A DNA stretch of 9,943 nucleotides from Candidatus Thorarchaeota archaeon (GTDB lineage: Archaea; Asgardarchaeota; Thorarchaeia; Thorarchaeales; Thorarchaeaceae): contig JAEORN010000226.1 of the NCBI GenBank assembly GCA_016840825.1, positions 1-9,943 on the forward strand. The letters are read 5' to 3'. The translations under genes and the position numbers were made by a program. The notes under the pieces were generated by a model that did no database searches, was not told where the DNA came from, and saw only the letters and a program-made list of their open reading frames with translations. This document shows positions 1-6,351 of the stretch, piece after piece; position 1 is the stretch's first letter, and the number at the start of each line of letters is the position of its first letter.

Positions 1-995
1 AGGGCAAGCTTGGAGCAAATGCAATCTTGTCAGTATCTATGGCAACAGCAGTTGCTGCCTCAAAGCATCTTGACATGGAACTATTCGAATATTTAAGGAC
101 CAAGGTCATTGGTAAAGCCGCAAAATACCTTCAACCAGTTCCGATGTCTAATGTCATCAATGGAGGAGCTCATGCGGGTAATGACCTAGCTATACAGGAG
201 TTCATGATTCTACCTGTTGGCTCAAAGAATATCATTCAAGCAATACAATGTACCTCTGAGGTCTATCATCATCTTGGAAAGATTCTCATCTCAAAATATG
301 GTCGCATGGGGAAGCATGTAGGTGATGAAGGTGGATTCTGCGGCTTTGGTCTGAAATCCTCTCACGATGCATTTACAGAGATTGTGAATGCGATAGAAGC
401 AGCTGGCTATGAACCGAAGAAAGATGTTGTCTTGGGTATCGATGCTGCAGCGAGTGGATTCTATAATGATGGAATGTATACGCTTGATGGAAAATCACTG
501 AATGCAGGAGAATTGATTGACTATTATCTCGAATTGGAGAAATCATTCCCACTTCAGACTGTAGAAGATCCCTTCGATGAGCATGCTTTTGATGAGTTCG
601 CAGAATATCTCAAGAAGACAAAGATACAGGTAGTGACAGATGACCTCACTGTATCCAATCCTGAGATAGTAAAAAAGGCGATTGAGCACAAAGCTGGGAA
701 CTCATTACTCTTGAAAGTGAATCAAATAGGTTCGATTACTGAAGCAATAGATGCTGCACGAATAGCGAATGCATCAAATTGGTCTGTTGTGGTAAGTCAT
801 CGGTCTGGTGAAACTGGTGATACTTTCATATCTGATCTTGTAGTTGCCTTGGGTGCTGGTCAAATCAAGACTGGCGGGCCAGCGCGTAGTGACAGAGTCG
901 AGAAATATAATCGTTTATTGGAGATTCATTCAATCCTTGATGGCAAATGTGTCTACCCCGGATCTGATTTCAGAACCGCTTGGAGGAATCACTGA
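1..995 (+). CDS. eno: Enolase (phosphopyruvate hydratase), 5' end cut by the window edge
   Basis: Interconverts 2-phosphoglycerate and phosphoenolpyruvate in the cytoplasm. The frame is open from base 3, where it reads GKLGANAILSVS, matching the KLGANAILGVS segment near residue 105-115 of full enolases. About 100 N-terminal residues therefore lie outside the window and the internal TTG at 27 is not the real start. Visible signatures in order: the NGGAHAGNDLAIQEF block carrying the active-site Glu, GDEGGF, metal ligands in GIDAAAS, VEDPF and TDDL, the catalytic Lys in LLKVNQIGS, the SHRSGET loop with the phosphate-binding Arg, and the substrate Lys in IKTGGPARSDRVEKYN. All catalytic positions look intact. 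GDEGGF is followed by CGFG rather than the more usual APN, and the KTG motif by GPARSD rather than APARSD; both are mild. It ends in TGA three bases before the mutase gene, so the two are probably co-transcribed. Confidence 0.97.
   Translation, partial: GKLGANAILSVSMATAVAASKHLDMELFEYLRTKVIGKAAKYLQPVPMSNVINGGAHAGNDLAIQEFMILPVGSKNIIQAIQCTSEVYHHLGKILISKYGRMGKHVGDEGGFCGFGLKSSHDAFTEIVNAIEAAGYEPKKDVVLGIDAAASGFYNDGMYTLDGKSLNAGELIDYYLELEKSFPLQTVEDPFDEHAFDEFAEYLKKTKIQVVTDDLTVSNPEIVKKAIEHKAGNSLLLKVNQIGSITEAIDAARIANASNWSVVVSHRSGETGDTFISDLVVALGAGQIKTGGPARSDRVEKYNRLLEIHSILDGKCVYPGSDFRTAWRNH
982..986 (+). promoter_or_regulatory. Shine-Dalgarno sequence for the phosphoglycerate mutase gene, inside the end of enolase
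   Basis: GGAGG lies 12 bases before the ATG at 999 and within the last codons of enolase. It supports the ATG start and co-translation from one transcript. The spacing is somewhat long. Confidence 0.5.
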
Positions 996-998
996 TAT

Positions 999-2240
999 AT
1001 GTCTGATAAGCGAACAGCTGTTCTCGTGATACTTGATGGATTAGGAGATCGTATCATTCCTGCACTCAAAGGAAAGACTCCTCTACAAGCAGCGAAAACT
1101 CCAACCTTTGATAGACTTGCGATGGAAGGTCAAAATGGTCTAATGGATGTCCTAGGTCCTGGTATCACACCTGGAAGCGATGCGGCGCATCTAACGCTTT
1201 TCGGTTACGATTTCAAAGAATCGTATCCTGGGAGAGGTCCTCTCGAAGCTCTAGGAGCTGGTCTTCCTTCTAAACCCGGTGATGTTGCCTTTAGGTCAAA
1301 CTTTGCTACGGTGGATGATAATCTTGTTGTTATCGATCGTCGCGCTGGTAGGGATTTCACAGATGATGAGCATAGAGCACTTGAGGATGCATTGAAAGGT
1401 ATTGAGATAGATGGCGTGAAGGTCCATTTTGTTGCAACAGTTGAGCACAGAGGTGCGATTGTACTAGAAGGCGAGGGTCTCTCTGGTGAGATCTCCGATA
1501 TTGATCCTCATGAGACTGGAAAGAAGATTCTTGAATCGAAACCTGATGTACCTGAAGCACGAAAGACTGCAGATGTCGTCAATAAACTTGTGAAGCTCAC
1601 CTATGAACGACTAAGGGATTCTGATTTAAATAAGCTAAGGGAACAGCGAGGTCTCCCAGCTGCGAATGTTCTTCTACTAAGAGGTCCTGGAAAACATGCG
1701 CAGATTCCAACGCTTAAGGAGAGATATGGGATATCGTCAGTATGCCTTGCAGGAGGGGCACTGTATATAGGATGTGCAAAGTACGTTGGTATGGACTATA
1801 TTCCTGTAGAAGGGCAAACTGGTACTATTGACACGAATTTTGATAATATTGCCAAGAAGGCCATTGAGGTAATAAAATCAGGAGTGAACTACCTCTTTAT
1901 TCACATAAAAGCAACTGACAATGCCAGTCATGATGGAAATCATGAAGAAAAAGTTCTGGCAATTGAAAGGACGGATACGATGGTAGGAAAAATCCTGGCT
2001 GAAGTTCGTGATAAGGTCGTCATTGCACTGACTGGCGATCATACTACCCCTGTTTTGGTTGGAGAACATACCTGTGATCCTGTACCAATTCTCTTTTGGA
2101 GTAACTTCATTCGACCTGACTCAGTGAAGCAATTCTCTGAGATTGATGCGCCTCATGGAGCATTGCATTCAATCAGGGGTATTGACGTGATGCCACTACT
2201 TCTAGGTTATGCTGGCTATATCGAGAAGATTGGTGCATAG
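999..2240 (+). CDS. apgM: 2,3-bisphosphoglycerate-independent phosphoglycerate mutase, archaeal type (ApgM)
   Basis: Interconverts 3- and 2-phosphoglycerate through a phosphoserine intermediate, the step next to enolase in glycolysis and gluconeogenesis. The 413-residue length suits the archaeal ApgM family of the alkaline phosphatase superfamily rather than the roughly 510-residue bacterial GpmI. Metal and catalytic residues are visible: Asp13 in LVILDGLGD, nucleophile Ser60 in TPGSDAAHL, the GRGPLEALG segment at 78-86, Asp307 and His311 in KATDNASHDGN, Asp347-His348 in LTGDHTTP, and His357 in GEHTCDP. The EGQTGTIDT segment at 271-279 is also typical. The middle part (about 100-230) is the cap-like insert that binds substrate in this family. 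The ATG start follows enolase after three bases. Together the genes form a lower-glycolysis pair. Function is well supported by the complete metal-site set. Confidence 0.96.
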   Translation: MSDKRTAVLVILDGLGDRIIPALKGKTPLQAAKTPTFDRLAMEGQNGLMDVLGPGITPGSDAAHLTLFGYDFKESYPGRGPLEALGAGLPSKPGDVAFRSNFATVDDNLVVIDRRAGRDFTDDEHRALEDALKGIEIDGVKVHFVATVEHRGAIVLEGEGLSGEISDIDPHETGKKILESKPDVPEARKTADVVNKLVKLTYERLRDSDLNKLREQRGLPAANVLLLRGPGKHAQIPTLKERYGISSVCLAGGALYIGCAKYVGMDYIPVEGQTGTIDTNFDNIAKKAIEVIKSGVNYLFIHIKATDNASHDGNHEEKVLAIERTDTMVGKILAEVRDKVVIALTGDHTTPVLVGEHTCDPVPILFWSNFIRPDSVKQFSEIDAPHGALHSIRGIDVMPLLLGYAGYIEKIGA

Positions 2241-2250
2241 AATAGAGTCT

Positions 2251-2275
2251 GGATACGATATGATTCAACGTATCC
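2251..2275. terminator. Inverted repeat between convergent genes, possible bidirectional terminator
   Basis: A perfect 7-base inverted repeat, GGATACG at 2251-2257 and CGTATCC at 2269-2275, surrounds an 11-base A/T-rich loop. It sits in the 43-base gap between the stops of apgM (+) and the iron-sulfur gene (-), where termination of both transcripts is expected. There is no strong T-run on either strand, so it may be an RNA 3'-end stabiliser rather than a classical terminator. Confidence 0.4.
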
Positions 2276-2283
2276 GAACACTA

Positions 2284-3108
2284 TTATTCAACATCAATAA
2301 CTGACTCAATTCTATCTATTGAGTCGGGAACATAGGTCTTGTTGTCAATAGTGAGTTCAATGGCTCCCTCTGGGCAGATCTCAACACATCGTCCACATCC
2401 CCTGCACTCTGAACCTATCTTAGCTCTACCGTTCACAAGGGAAATTGCGTTTACGAAGCAAACATCATCTTGAGTGCAGGTGCCACAATCTATGCAGCTA
2501 TCGGTGACTTCTACAGAAACTCCCTGCAGTTTCGTTATCTTTTTTCCAATCTCTGGGTTGACATCAGGAAGAATCTTCCAAAGACAACAACAGGGGCAAC
2601 AATTACAGATGGTTAAGAGTTTCTCACCTGGTCTAACATTGAGCCACATCGCGTCCAACTTATTGCGACCAATTAGGTGAACTAGGCCTGCATCTCTGCA
2701 TTTCCGCACGTATTCATGTGCTTCTTCCTTAGACACCAATCTTCCAAGGTTTGGATTGATATCGAGGACCGCTTCACCAAGGAATAAGCAACCATAATTT
2801 ATGGGATAATCCTCACACTTTGAAGAATCTCGACATATACAGAAGTTCATGATCCAATGATATTTAGCCTTGTCAATGAATTCGTGAACAATTTGAGAAG
2901 GTAATGCGGTTTCAACTGGCTTCTCTAGATGTTTTCCTATCTTAATCTCAACAACATTATCCTTTGGTAAATAGATGATGTCATCACCATCAAAGAGTAG
3001 CTTGTCTACAATCCTTCCAAGCAATGGCAGATTCGTCATCTTTGCTATCAGCCGCACATTTGGAAATGTCTTTTTGATGAGTTGAACCATCCATAGAGGA
3101 GCGCCCAT
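2284..3108 (-). CDS. Cysteine-rich 4Fe-4S ferredoxin-type protein with an extra N-terminal cysteine module
   Basis: A probable electron-transfer or redox-sensing protein; its partner is unknown. The 274 residues hold 19 cysteines in three groups. Residues 90-107 carry a CxC-x5-C-x8-C pattern (Cys90, 92, 98, 107) ending in GCLFLGEA. Residues 168-175 form a dense CNCCPCCC run. Residues 205-245 form a bacterial-type two-cluster ferredoxin domain: CIDCGTC plus Cys217, then CRGCGRCVEICP. The first ferredoxin motif has five residues before its fourth cysteine and no following proline, unlike the usual x3-CP, so its cluster may differ. No membrane segment or signal peptide is evident. Proteins of this layout are widespread in anaerobic archaea and bacteria and are usually left as '4Fe-4S binding protein'; that comparison is from memory. 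The ATG start at 3108 has no visible Shine-Dalgarno sequence; an internal ATG at 3090 is an alternative. It lies 97 bases downstream of the epimerase gene on the same strand and may have its own promoter. Confidence 0.88.
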   Translation of the reverse strand: MGAPLWMVQLIKKTFPNVRLIAKMTNLPLLGRIVDKLLFDGDDIIYLPKDNVVEIKIGKHLEKPVETALPSQIVHEFIDKAKYHWIMNFCICRDSSKCEDYPINYGCLFLGEAVLDINPNLGRLVSKEEAHEYVRKCRDAGLVHLIGRNKLDAMWLNVRPGEKLLTICNCCPCCCLWKILPDVNPEIGKKITKLQGVSVEVTDSCIDCGTCTQDDVCFVNAISLVNGRAKIGSECRGCGRCVEICPEGAIELTIDNKTYVPDSIDRIESVIDVE

Positions 3109-3131
3109 AATCTTTGATGTTTACTCTTTAG

Positions 3132-3149
3132 TCTGATAATAGTATCGGA
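3132..3149 (-). promoter_or_regulatory. Weak candidate promoter with a dyad, upstream of the iron-sulfur gene
   Basis: Read on the minus strand, an A/T-rich TACTATTAT element lies about 30 bases before the start codon at 3108. This is where a TATA box would sit if the mRNA were leaderless, and the missing Shine-Dalgarno sequence fits that idea. The same bases form an imperfect inverted repeat (TCTGATA / TATCGGA on the + strand, 4-base loop). The element is not a consensus archaeal TATA box, so this is inference only. Confidence 0.2.
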
Positions 3150-3205
3150 TTATGTTGATTTTGCCATCTTGATTATCATCTTTCTTGGATTCATTCAATT
3201 GTTGG

Positions 3206-4156
3206 TTAAGGAATAGATCCGTATTGTGTTACGAGCCATCTGACCATCTTCCTGATACTCTCCTCAATTGTATACTTCGGACTCCATCCAAATGACTTCA
3301 GTAGATCAACACTCAGGCGAGTTCTGGACACATCTCCCGCCCATCCTCGTGATTCTCCAGTGTACTGTAATGAAACGTCACTCAATCCGAGTTCCTCAAT
3401 GACGACCTTCGCAATTCTACTTACTTGAATCGTGGAATCTGAACTCACATTGATTGGTGTAAATCCTTTTGGTAAGATTCTCGCAACTGTGAGTATCGCA
3501 TTCACTGCGTCCTCTACATCGAGGTATGTCTTCTCTTGCATTCCATTTCCTAGGATTTCAAGCTTCGATGGATCTCTTTTCAACTTCGTATAGAAATCAA
3601 AGACAACTCCATGCGTCAATCTAGAACCGAGGATATTACCCAATCTTAGGCTTATCGAATTAATTCCATAGAGCTCCGCGAATGATGACAAGTACATCTC
3701 AACTGCTCCCTTTGCAGCTCCGTAATTGCTAATTGGTCTAAATGCAGTGCTTTCTGGAGTAGGCATGATTTCCGCATCACCATACACAGTTCCCCCAGAT
3801 GACGCGAACACCATCTTCTTGATCCCCCGTTCTTTCATTGCATTCAGAAGTTGAACACTTCCAACGACATTTGCTTCAAAATCAACAATGGGTTGCTCTA
3901 CACTTAGCTTAACATCAGGTTGGGCTGCTAAGTGGAATACGATATCCACACCTTTGAGTGATTCATTGAGATTTCCTCTGTCATTTATGCTACCTTTAAT
4001 GAACAAGAAACCTTCAGTATTATCATGTTGTTTCAGATTGTTTCTCACGCCTGATGACAAGTCATCTAGGACATTGACCTCAAAATCATCAATCAGTCTA
4101 TCAACTAGATGACTTCCAATGAATCCTGCGCCACCAGTCACAAGCGCTTTTGTCAT
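3206..4156 (-). CDS. NAD-dependent epimerase/dehydratase, UDP-glucose 4-epimerase (GalE)-like
   Basis: An extended short-chain dehydrogenase acting on nucleotide-linked sugars, most likely interconverting UDP-glucose and UDP-galactose or a related pair for glycan synthesis. The 316-residue length fits archaeal GalE-like enzymes. Seen in order: the Rossmann motif TGGAGFIG (residues 7-14), an acidic pair ending the second strand (Asp31-Asp32), HLAAQPDVKLS (75-84), the FASSGGTVYG catalytic region (118-126) with Ser/Thr, and the YxxxK pair Tyr145-Lys149 in NYGAAKG. C-terminal substrate-domain motifs are RLGNILG (171-177) and GWAGDVSRTRL (271-281), typical of this family. The start at 4156 is supported by GGTGG five bases upstream. 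Substrate cannot be told from sequence alone: related 4-epimerases, 5-epimerases and dehydratases share these motifs. It stands divergent from the MinD-longin gene run and is not obviously linked to it. Confidence 0.92.
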   Translation of the reverse strand: MTKALVTGGAGFIGSHLVDRLIDDFEVNVLDDLSSGVRNNLKQHDNTEGFLFIKGSINDRGNLNESLKGVDIVFHLAAQPDVKLSVEQPIVDFEANVVGSVQLLNAMKERGIKKMVFASSGGTVYGDAEIMPTPESTAFRPISNYGAAKGAVEMYLSSFAELYGINSISLRLGNILGSRLTHGVVFDFYTKLKRDPSKLEILGNGMQEKTYLDVEDAVNAILTVARILPKGFTPINVSSDSTIQVSRIAKVVIEELGLSDVSLQYTGESRGWAGDVSRTRLSVDLLKSFGWSPKYTIEESIRKMVRWLVTQYGSIP

Positions 4157-4161
4157 TTATT

Positions 4162-4166
4162 CCACC
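4162..4166 (-). promoter_or_regulatory. Shine-Dalgarno sequence of the epimerase gene
   Basis: GGTGG on the minus strand, with five bases between it and the ATG at 4156, matches the 3' end of archaeal 16S rRNA and fixes the start. Confidence 0.55.
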
Positions 4167-4326
4167 AATTCTAGTTTTCTCGAACACAGCTTTCTCTCGG
4201 TCCTTTTATGGATATCCAAATATTGAAGTTCGATTGATAATCAAAATAGTCCCGTATTTATCCTAAGAATAGATATTACAAAACTAAAATAGTGTAGTTT
4301 CACCTTGTTAGTTCCAACAGAGATCA

Positions 4327-4332
4327 GAGAGG
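4327..4332 (+). promoter_or_regulatory. Shine-Dalgarno sequence of the MinD/ParA gene
   Basis: GAGAGG lies seven bases before the ATG at 4340, an ideal spacing, and supports that start. Confidence 0.55.
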
Positions 4333-4339
4333 ATACTAA

Positions 4340-5143
4340 ATGAAGTGCTTTACTCTCCACAGCTATAAGGGCGGTACTGGAAAGACAACATTAGCTGCAA
4401 ATATAGCCGCCATTCTTGCCCAAGAAGGACGTAATGTTGCTGTACTTGACTTGGATTTTCAAGCTCCTAGTTTGCACACTTTGATTGGCATCTCACCTAA
4501 GACCAAGTACATCAATGATTTTCTGGATGAGATTGCTACTCATCAAGATATCCTCAATGATATGCCTGCATCCTTCAAATTGAAAGGCAAGATGTCTGTT
4601 GCATTCTCTAATCCTGATGTCGATGCAATTCGTACCCAGCTTGCCCGTGACAGAAAATGGCACATGAACGCACTTTCACAGCTTCTCAATCTAAAGCAGA
4701 AATTAGCAGAGGATGGATTCGATTATGTGATTCTTGATTCTGCTCCAGGTGTTCACTATAGCAGTGTAAATGCGATTGTACTCTCTGATTATGCTATTGT
4801 CATAGCCAAAATTGACAATTTCGATTTTGATGGAACTCTGAATATCCTGAAGGGATTGTATGACCCTCTTGACAAGGGTACATATTTATTATTCAATAAA
4901 GTGGTGCCTCCCCTCTTCAAGGAACCCCGATACTCTCAGATGAAGGAAACCATTTCAGAGATGTTCTCTGATTGGACAACTGTACTTGGATATGTTCCAT
5001 GTTATTGTGACATACCTCTGGGTATGGGAAGTGAGATTCATGCCTTAACGAATTCAGATCTTGCTTTTGTATCTGGATTGAAGGATGTGGTGAAGAAAAT
5101 TGAGGATTTACCAATTCCCAAGCCAAAGTCCAAAGGTGGATAG
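4340..5143 (+). CDS. MinD/ParA-family SIMIBI ATPase
   Basis: A P-loop ATPase of the ParA/MinD group, which usually dimerise with ATP and position cargo or membrane complexes. The 267 residues begin directly with the fold: deviant Walker A KGGTGKTT at residues 10-17 with signature Lys10 and Lys15, switch I VLDLDFQAPS at 35-44, and the Walker B-like strand YVILDSAPG at 129-137 with Asp133. LLFNKV at 183-188 fits the NK base-recognition position. The rest is a divergent C-terminal half ending in a Pro/Lys tail (IPKPKSKGG). I see no clear amphipathic membrane-targeting helix like that of bacterial MinD, nor extra cysteines for a cluster as in Nbp35/Mrp proteins. No parB, minC or plasmid genes are nearby. 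Its stop lies two bases before the longin-HTH gene, so that product is the likely partner. The cellular cargo is unknown. Family call secure; specific role not. Confidence 0.9.
   Translation: MKCFTLHSYKGGTGKTTLAANIAAILAQEGRNVAVLDLDFQAPSLHTLIGISPKTKYINDFLDEIATHQDILNDMPASFKLKGKMSVAFSNPDVDAIRTQLARDRKWHMNALSQLLNLKQKLAEDGFDYVILDSAPGVHYSSVNAIVLSDYAIVIAKIDNFDFDGTLNILKGLYDPLDKGTYLLFNKVVPPLFKEPRYSQMKETISEMFSDWTTVLGYVPCYCDIPLGMGSEIHALTNSDLAFVSGLKDVVKKIEDLPIPKPKSKGG
5135..5139 (+). promoter_or_regulatory. Shine-Dalgarno sequence of the longin-HTH gene inside the end of the ATPase gene
   Basis: GGTGG lies six bases before the ATG at 5146 and is part of the last ATPase codons, so translation of the two genes is probably coupled. 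Confidence 0.5.
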
Positions 5144-5145
5144 AA

Positions 5146-5760
5146 ATGATTCGCGCAATCTACGTCTTGGTTGAAGGTGGAGTTTGTATCTATAATCGAG
5201 CCTACGACACGGCTCTTGCAGATCCGATGTTGATGAGTAGTTTTGTTTCAGCTGTATCTCAATTCAGTCGGGAAGCAATCGGTGACGATCTCAAAGGGAT
5301 TGAATCAGATGGACGCTTCGTCTTTGTCGCTGACCATAATCCAATCACTACTATTGTCATAGCAGATGATCCGGATGAGATTGATGCCAGCTTGATCGAT
5401 ATCGTTTCCATTAGTTTTCTTAACAAATACTCTCAGGAACTGATGGGTGATGTTGGCAAATCAGGACAGTTTGAGGACTTTTCTGAAGCCCTTGACAAGA
5501 TTATACCTCCCCAGCTCCTAAAGGACACTCGTGTTGATCCTAGAGACCCTCTTGATGGGTTGAGTCTAATGGAGATACCGTCTGAACTGAAGTCAATGGC
5601 AACACTTCTAATCAGAGACAAGACCCTCACAGTTCGTAATGCCGCAAGAGAGCTGCGAATCAATGAATCAACTGCTAAGAAGAAACTTGATTCGATTGTC
5701 TCACTAGGAAAAGCAGGTCGCCGTGAAGGTCGAGGTGGAATAGTATATTTCATCGAGTAA
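5146..5760 (+). CDS. Longin-like domain protein with C-terminal helix-turn-helix
   Basis: A 204-residue two-domain protein of unknown role. Residues 1-100 match the longin/SNARE-like pattern: an opening hydrophobic strand and hairpin (IRAIYVLVEGGVCIYNRAY), a long helix after LMSSFVSAVSQFSREAIG, a second hairpin (LKGIESDGRFVFVADH), a strand ITTIVIAD and a closing helix with SISFLNKYSQELM. Longin domains in eukaryotes occur in SNAREs, adaptin small chains and the signal-recognition-particle receptor, and similar archaeal proteins are known, notably in Asgard lineages. Residues 145-204 resemble a winged helix-turn-helix: LTVRNAARELRINESTAKKKLDSIVSLG looks like a helix-turn-helix, followed by a basic turn (GRREGRGG) and final strand IVYFIE. 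A Pro/Asp-rich linker (about 119-140) joins them. The gene starts two bases after the ATPase and is followed 12 bases later by the deformylase gene. The fold is my recognition from pattern, without a profile search; a roadblock-like fold is the main alternative. Confidence 0.7.
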   Translation: MIRAIYVLVEGGVCIYNRAYDTALADPMLMSSFVSAVSQFSREAIGDDLKGIESDGRFVFVADHNPITTIVIADDPDEIDASLIDIVSISFLNKYSQELMGDVGKSGQFEDFSEALDKIIPPQLLKDTRVDPRDPLDGLSLMEIPSELKSMATLLIRDKTLTVRNAARELRINESTAKKKLDSIVSLGKAGRREGRGGIVYFIE

Positions 5761-5772
5761 GAAGGCATCAAG

Positions 5773-6282
5773 ATGACGGTGCACCAAATACTATTACTTG
5801 GCAATCCAAAACTCTATGAGAAATCTGAGGATGTCAAGGAAAGTGAATTAGACACAATACGACAAACCGTTCAAGATCTACGAGAAACTCTACTAGATTT
5901 CAGAGCTAGATATGGTATTGGGAGGGCTATTGCAGCACCTCAGATTGGTATCATGAAGCGAGTCATCTACATGAATATCAAAGGTGTAGCTACTGTATTC
6001 CTCAATCCTGTATTCACTAATCTGAGCGATAAGCAGTTTGATTTATGGGATGATTGCATGAGCTTTCCAAATCTACTTGTTCAACTGACTCGTCACAAAA
6101 CATGTGATGTGGAATTCAGAGACTTAGATTGGAATCTTAGAAATGAGCACTTTGAGGATGATCTCTCTGAGCTTATTCAACATGAATATGACCATCTTGA
6201 TGGTATCCTAGCAGTGGACCGTGCAAAGGATCTCCGTTCCTTTAGATACAGAATCCTAGATGAAAACAATAATCTGCTTTGA
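5773..6282 (+). CDS. Peptide deformylase family protein, divergent archaeal member
   Basis: Belongs to the metal-dependent deformylase family, which in bacteria removes the formyl group from the N-terminal methionine. At 169 residues it has the usual length. Motif I is GRAIAAPQ (50-57) with Gln57, where the usual GxGLAAPQ has Gly in place of the first Ala. Motif II is WDDCMSFP (92-99) with metal ligand Cys95, in place of EGCLS. Motif III is QHEYDHLDG (136-144) with ligands His137 and His141 and catalytic Glu138. The spacing between these residues (38 and 42) is close to that of E. coli deformylase (40 and 42), so an active metalloenzyme is likely. Archaeal translation normally starts with unformylated methionine and most archaea lack this enzyme, so the substrate may be something else. 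A GAAGG ribosome site is seven bases before the ATG. It is the third gene of the run with the MinD ATPase and longin-HTH protein. Calling it def would overstate its function. Confidence 0.88.
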   Translation: MTVHQILLLGNPKLYEKSEDVKESELDTIRQTVQDLRETLLDFRARYGIGRAIAAPQIGIMKRVIYMNIKGVATVFLNPVFTNLSDKQFDLWDDCMSFPNLLVQLTRHKTCDVEFRDLDWNLRNEHFEDDLSELIQHEYDHLDGILAVDRAKDLRSFRYRILDENNNLL

Positions 6283-6318
6283 ATCAAATGGACTCACATT
6301 AATAGACAAGTCTCATAT

Positions 6319-6333
6319 GGGAGAAAATCTCTC
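6319..6333 (+). other. Small hairpin in the spacer between the deformylase-like and UPF0182 genes
   Basis: GGGAGA at 6319-6324 can pair with TCTCTC at 6328-6333 (one G-U pair, 3-base loop). The GAGA part could instead pair with TCTC at 6311-6314. The two structures exclude each other and stand 18-55 bases before the UPF0182 start, inside an 83-base gap. It could be a 3' end for the upstream run or a leader structure; stability is low and no T-run follows. Confidence 0.25.
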
Positions 6334-6351
6334 AATGTGCATAGATTTGCT

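Larger units (their letters stand above)
4157..4339. promoter_or_regulatory. Divergent intergenic region expected to hold promoters for the epimerase and the MinD-longin genes
   Basis: This 183-base A/T-rich spacer separates two genes transcribed away from each other, so it should contain both promoters. On the minus strand, CCATAAAAG (about 4201-4209) is a TATA-like element about 45 bases before the epimerase start. On the plus strand, GTATTTAT at 4254-4261 and ACTAAAAT near 4283-4290 are possible TATA elements for the ATPase gene. None is a strong consensus. No gene, RNA or operator-like repeat was recognised here. Confidence 0.35.

Noticed and set aside
844..1029. A 61-codon plus-strand frame across the enolase-apgM junction
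   Set aside because: It overlaps conserved parts of both enzymes in another frame and has no recognisable features.
3888..4112. A 74-codon plus-strand frame inside the epimerase gene
   Set aside because: It is antisense to the conserved Rossmann part of the epimerase and is explained by it.
4340..5143. Plasmid or chromosome partitioning locus (ParA with a ParB-like HTH partner)
   Set aside because: The downstream protein has a longin-like N-terminus and no ParB motifs, and no parS-like repeats are seen in the flanking spacers.
5433..5804. A 123-codon open frame on the minus strand across the longin-HTH and deformylase genes
   Set aside because: It lies antisense to two well-supported genes with good ribosome sites; its composition (Ser/Arg-rich) looks like the shadow of the coding strand and no family is recognised.
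5918..5946. Possible lesion in deformylase motif I, because GIG is followed by RAIAAPQ
   Set aside because: GRAIAAPQ aligns to GxGLAAPQ without a gap and spacing to the other motifs is normal, so it is a substitution and not a frameshift.
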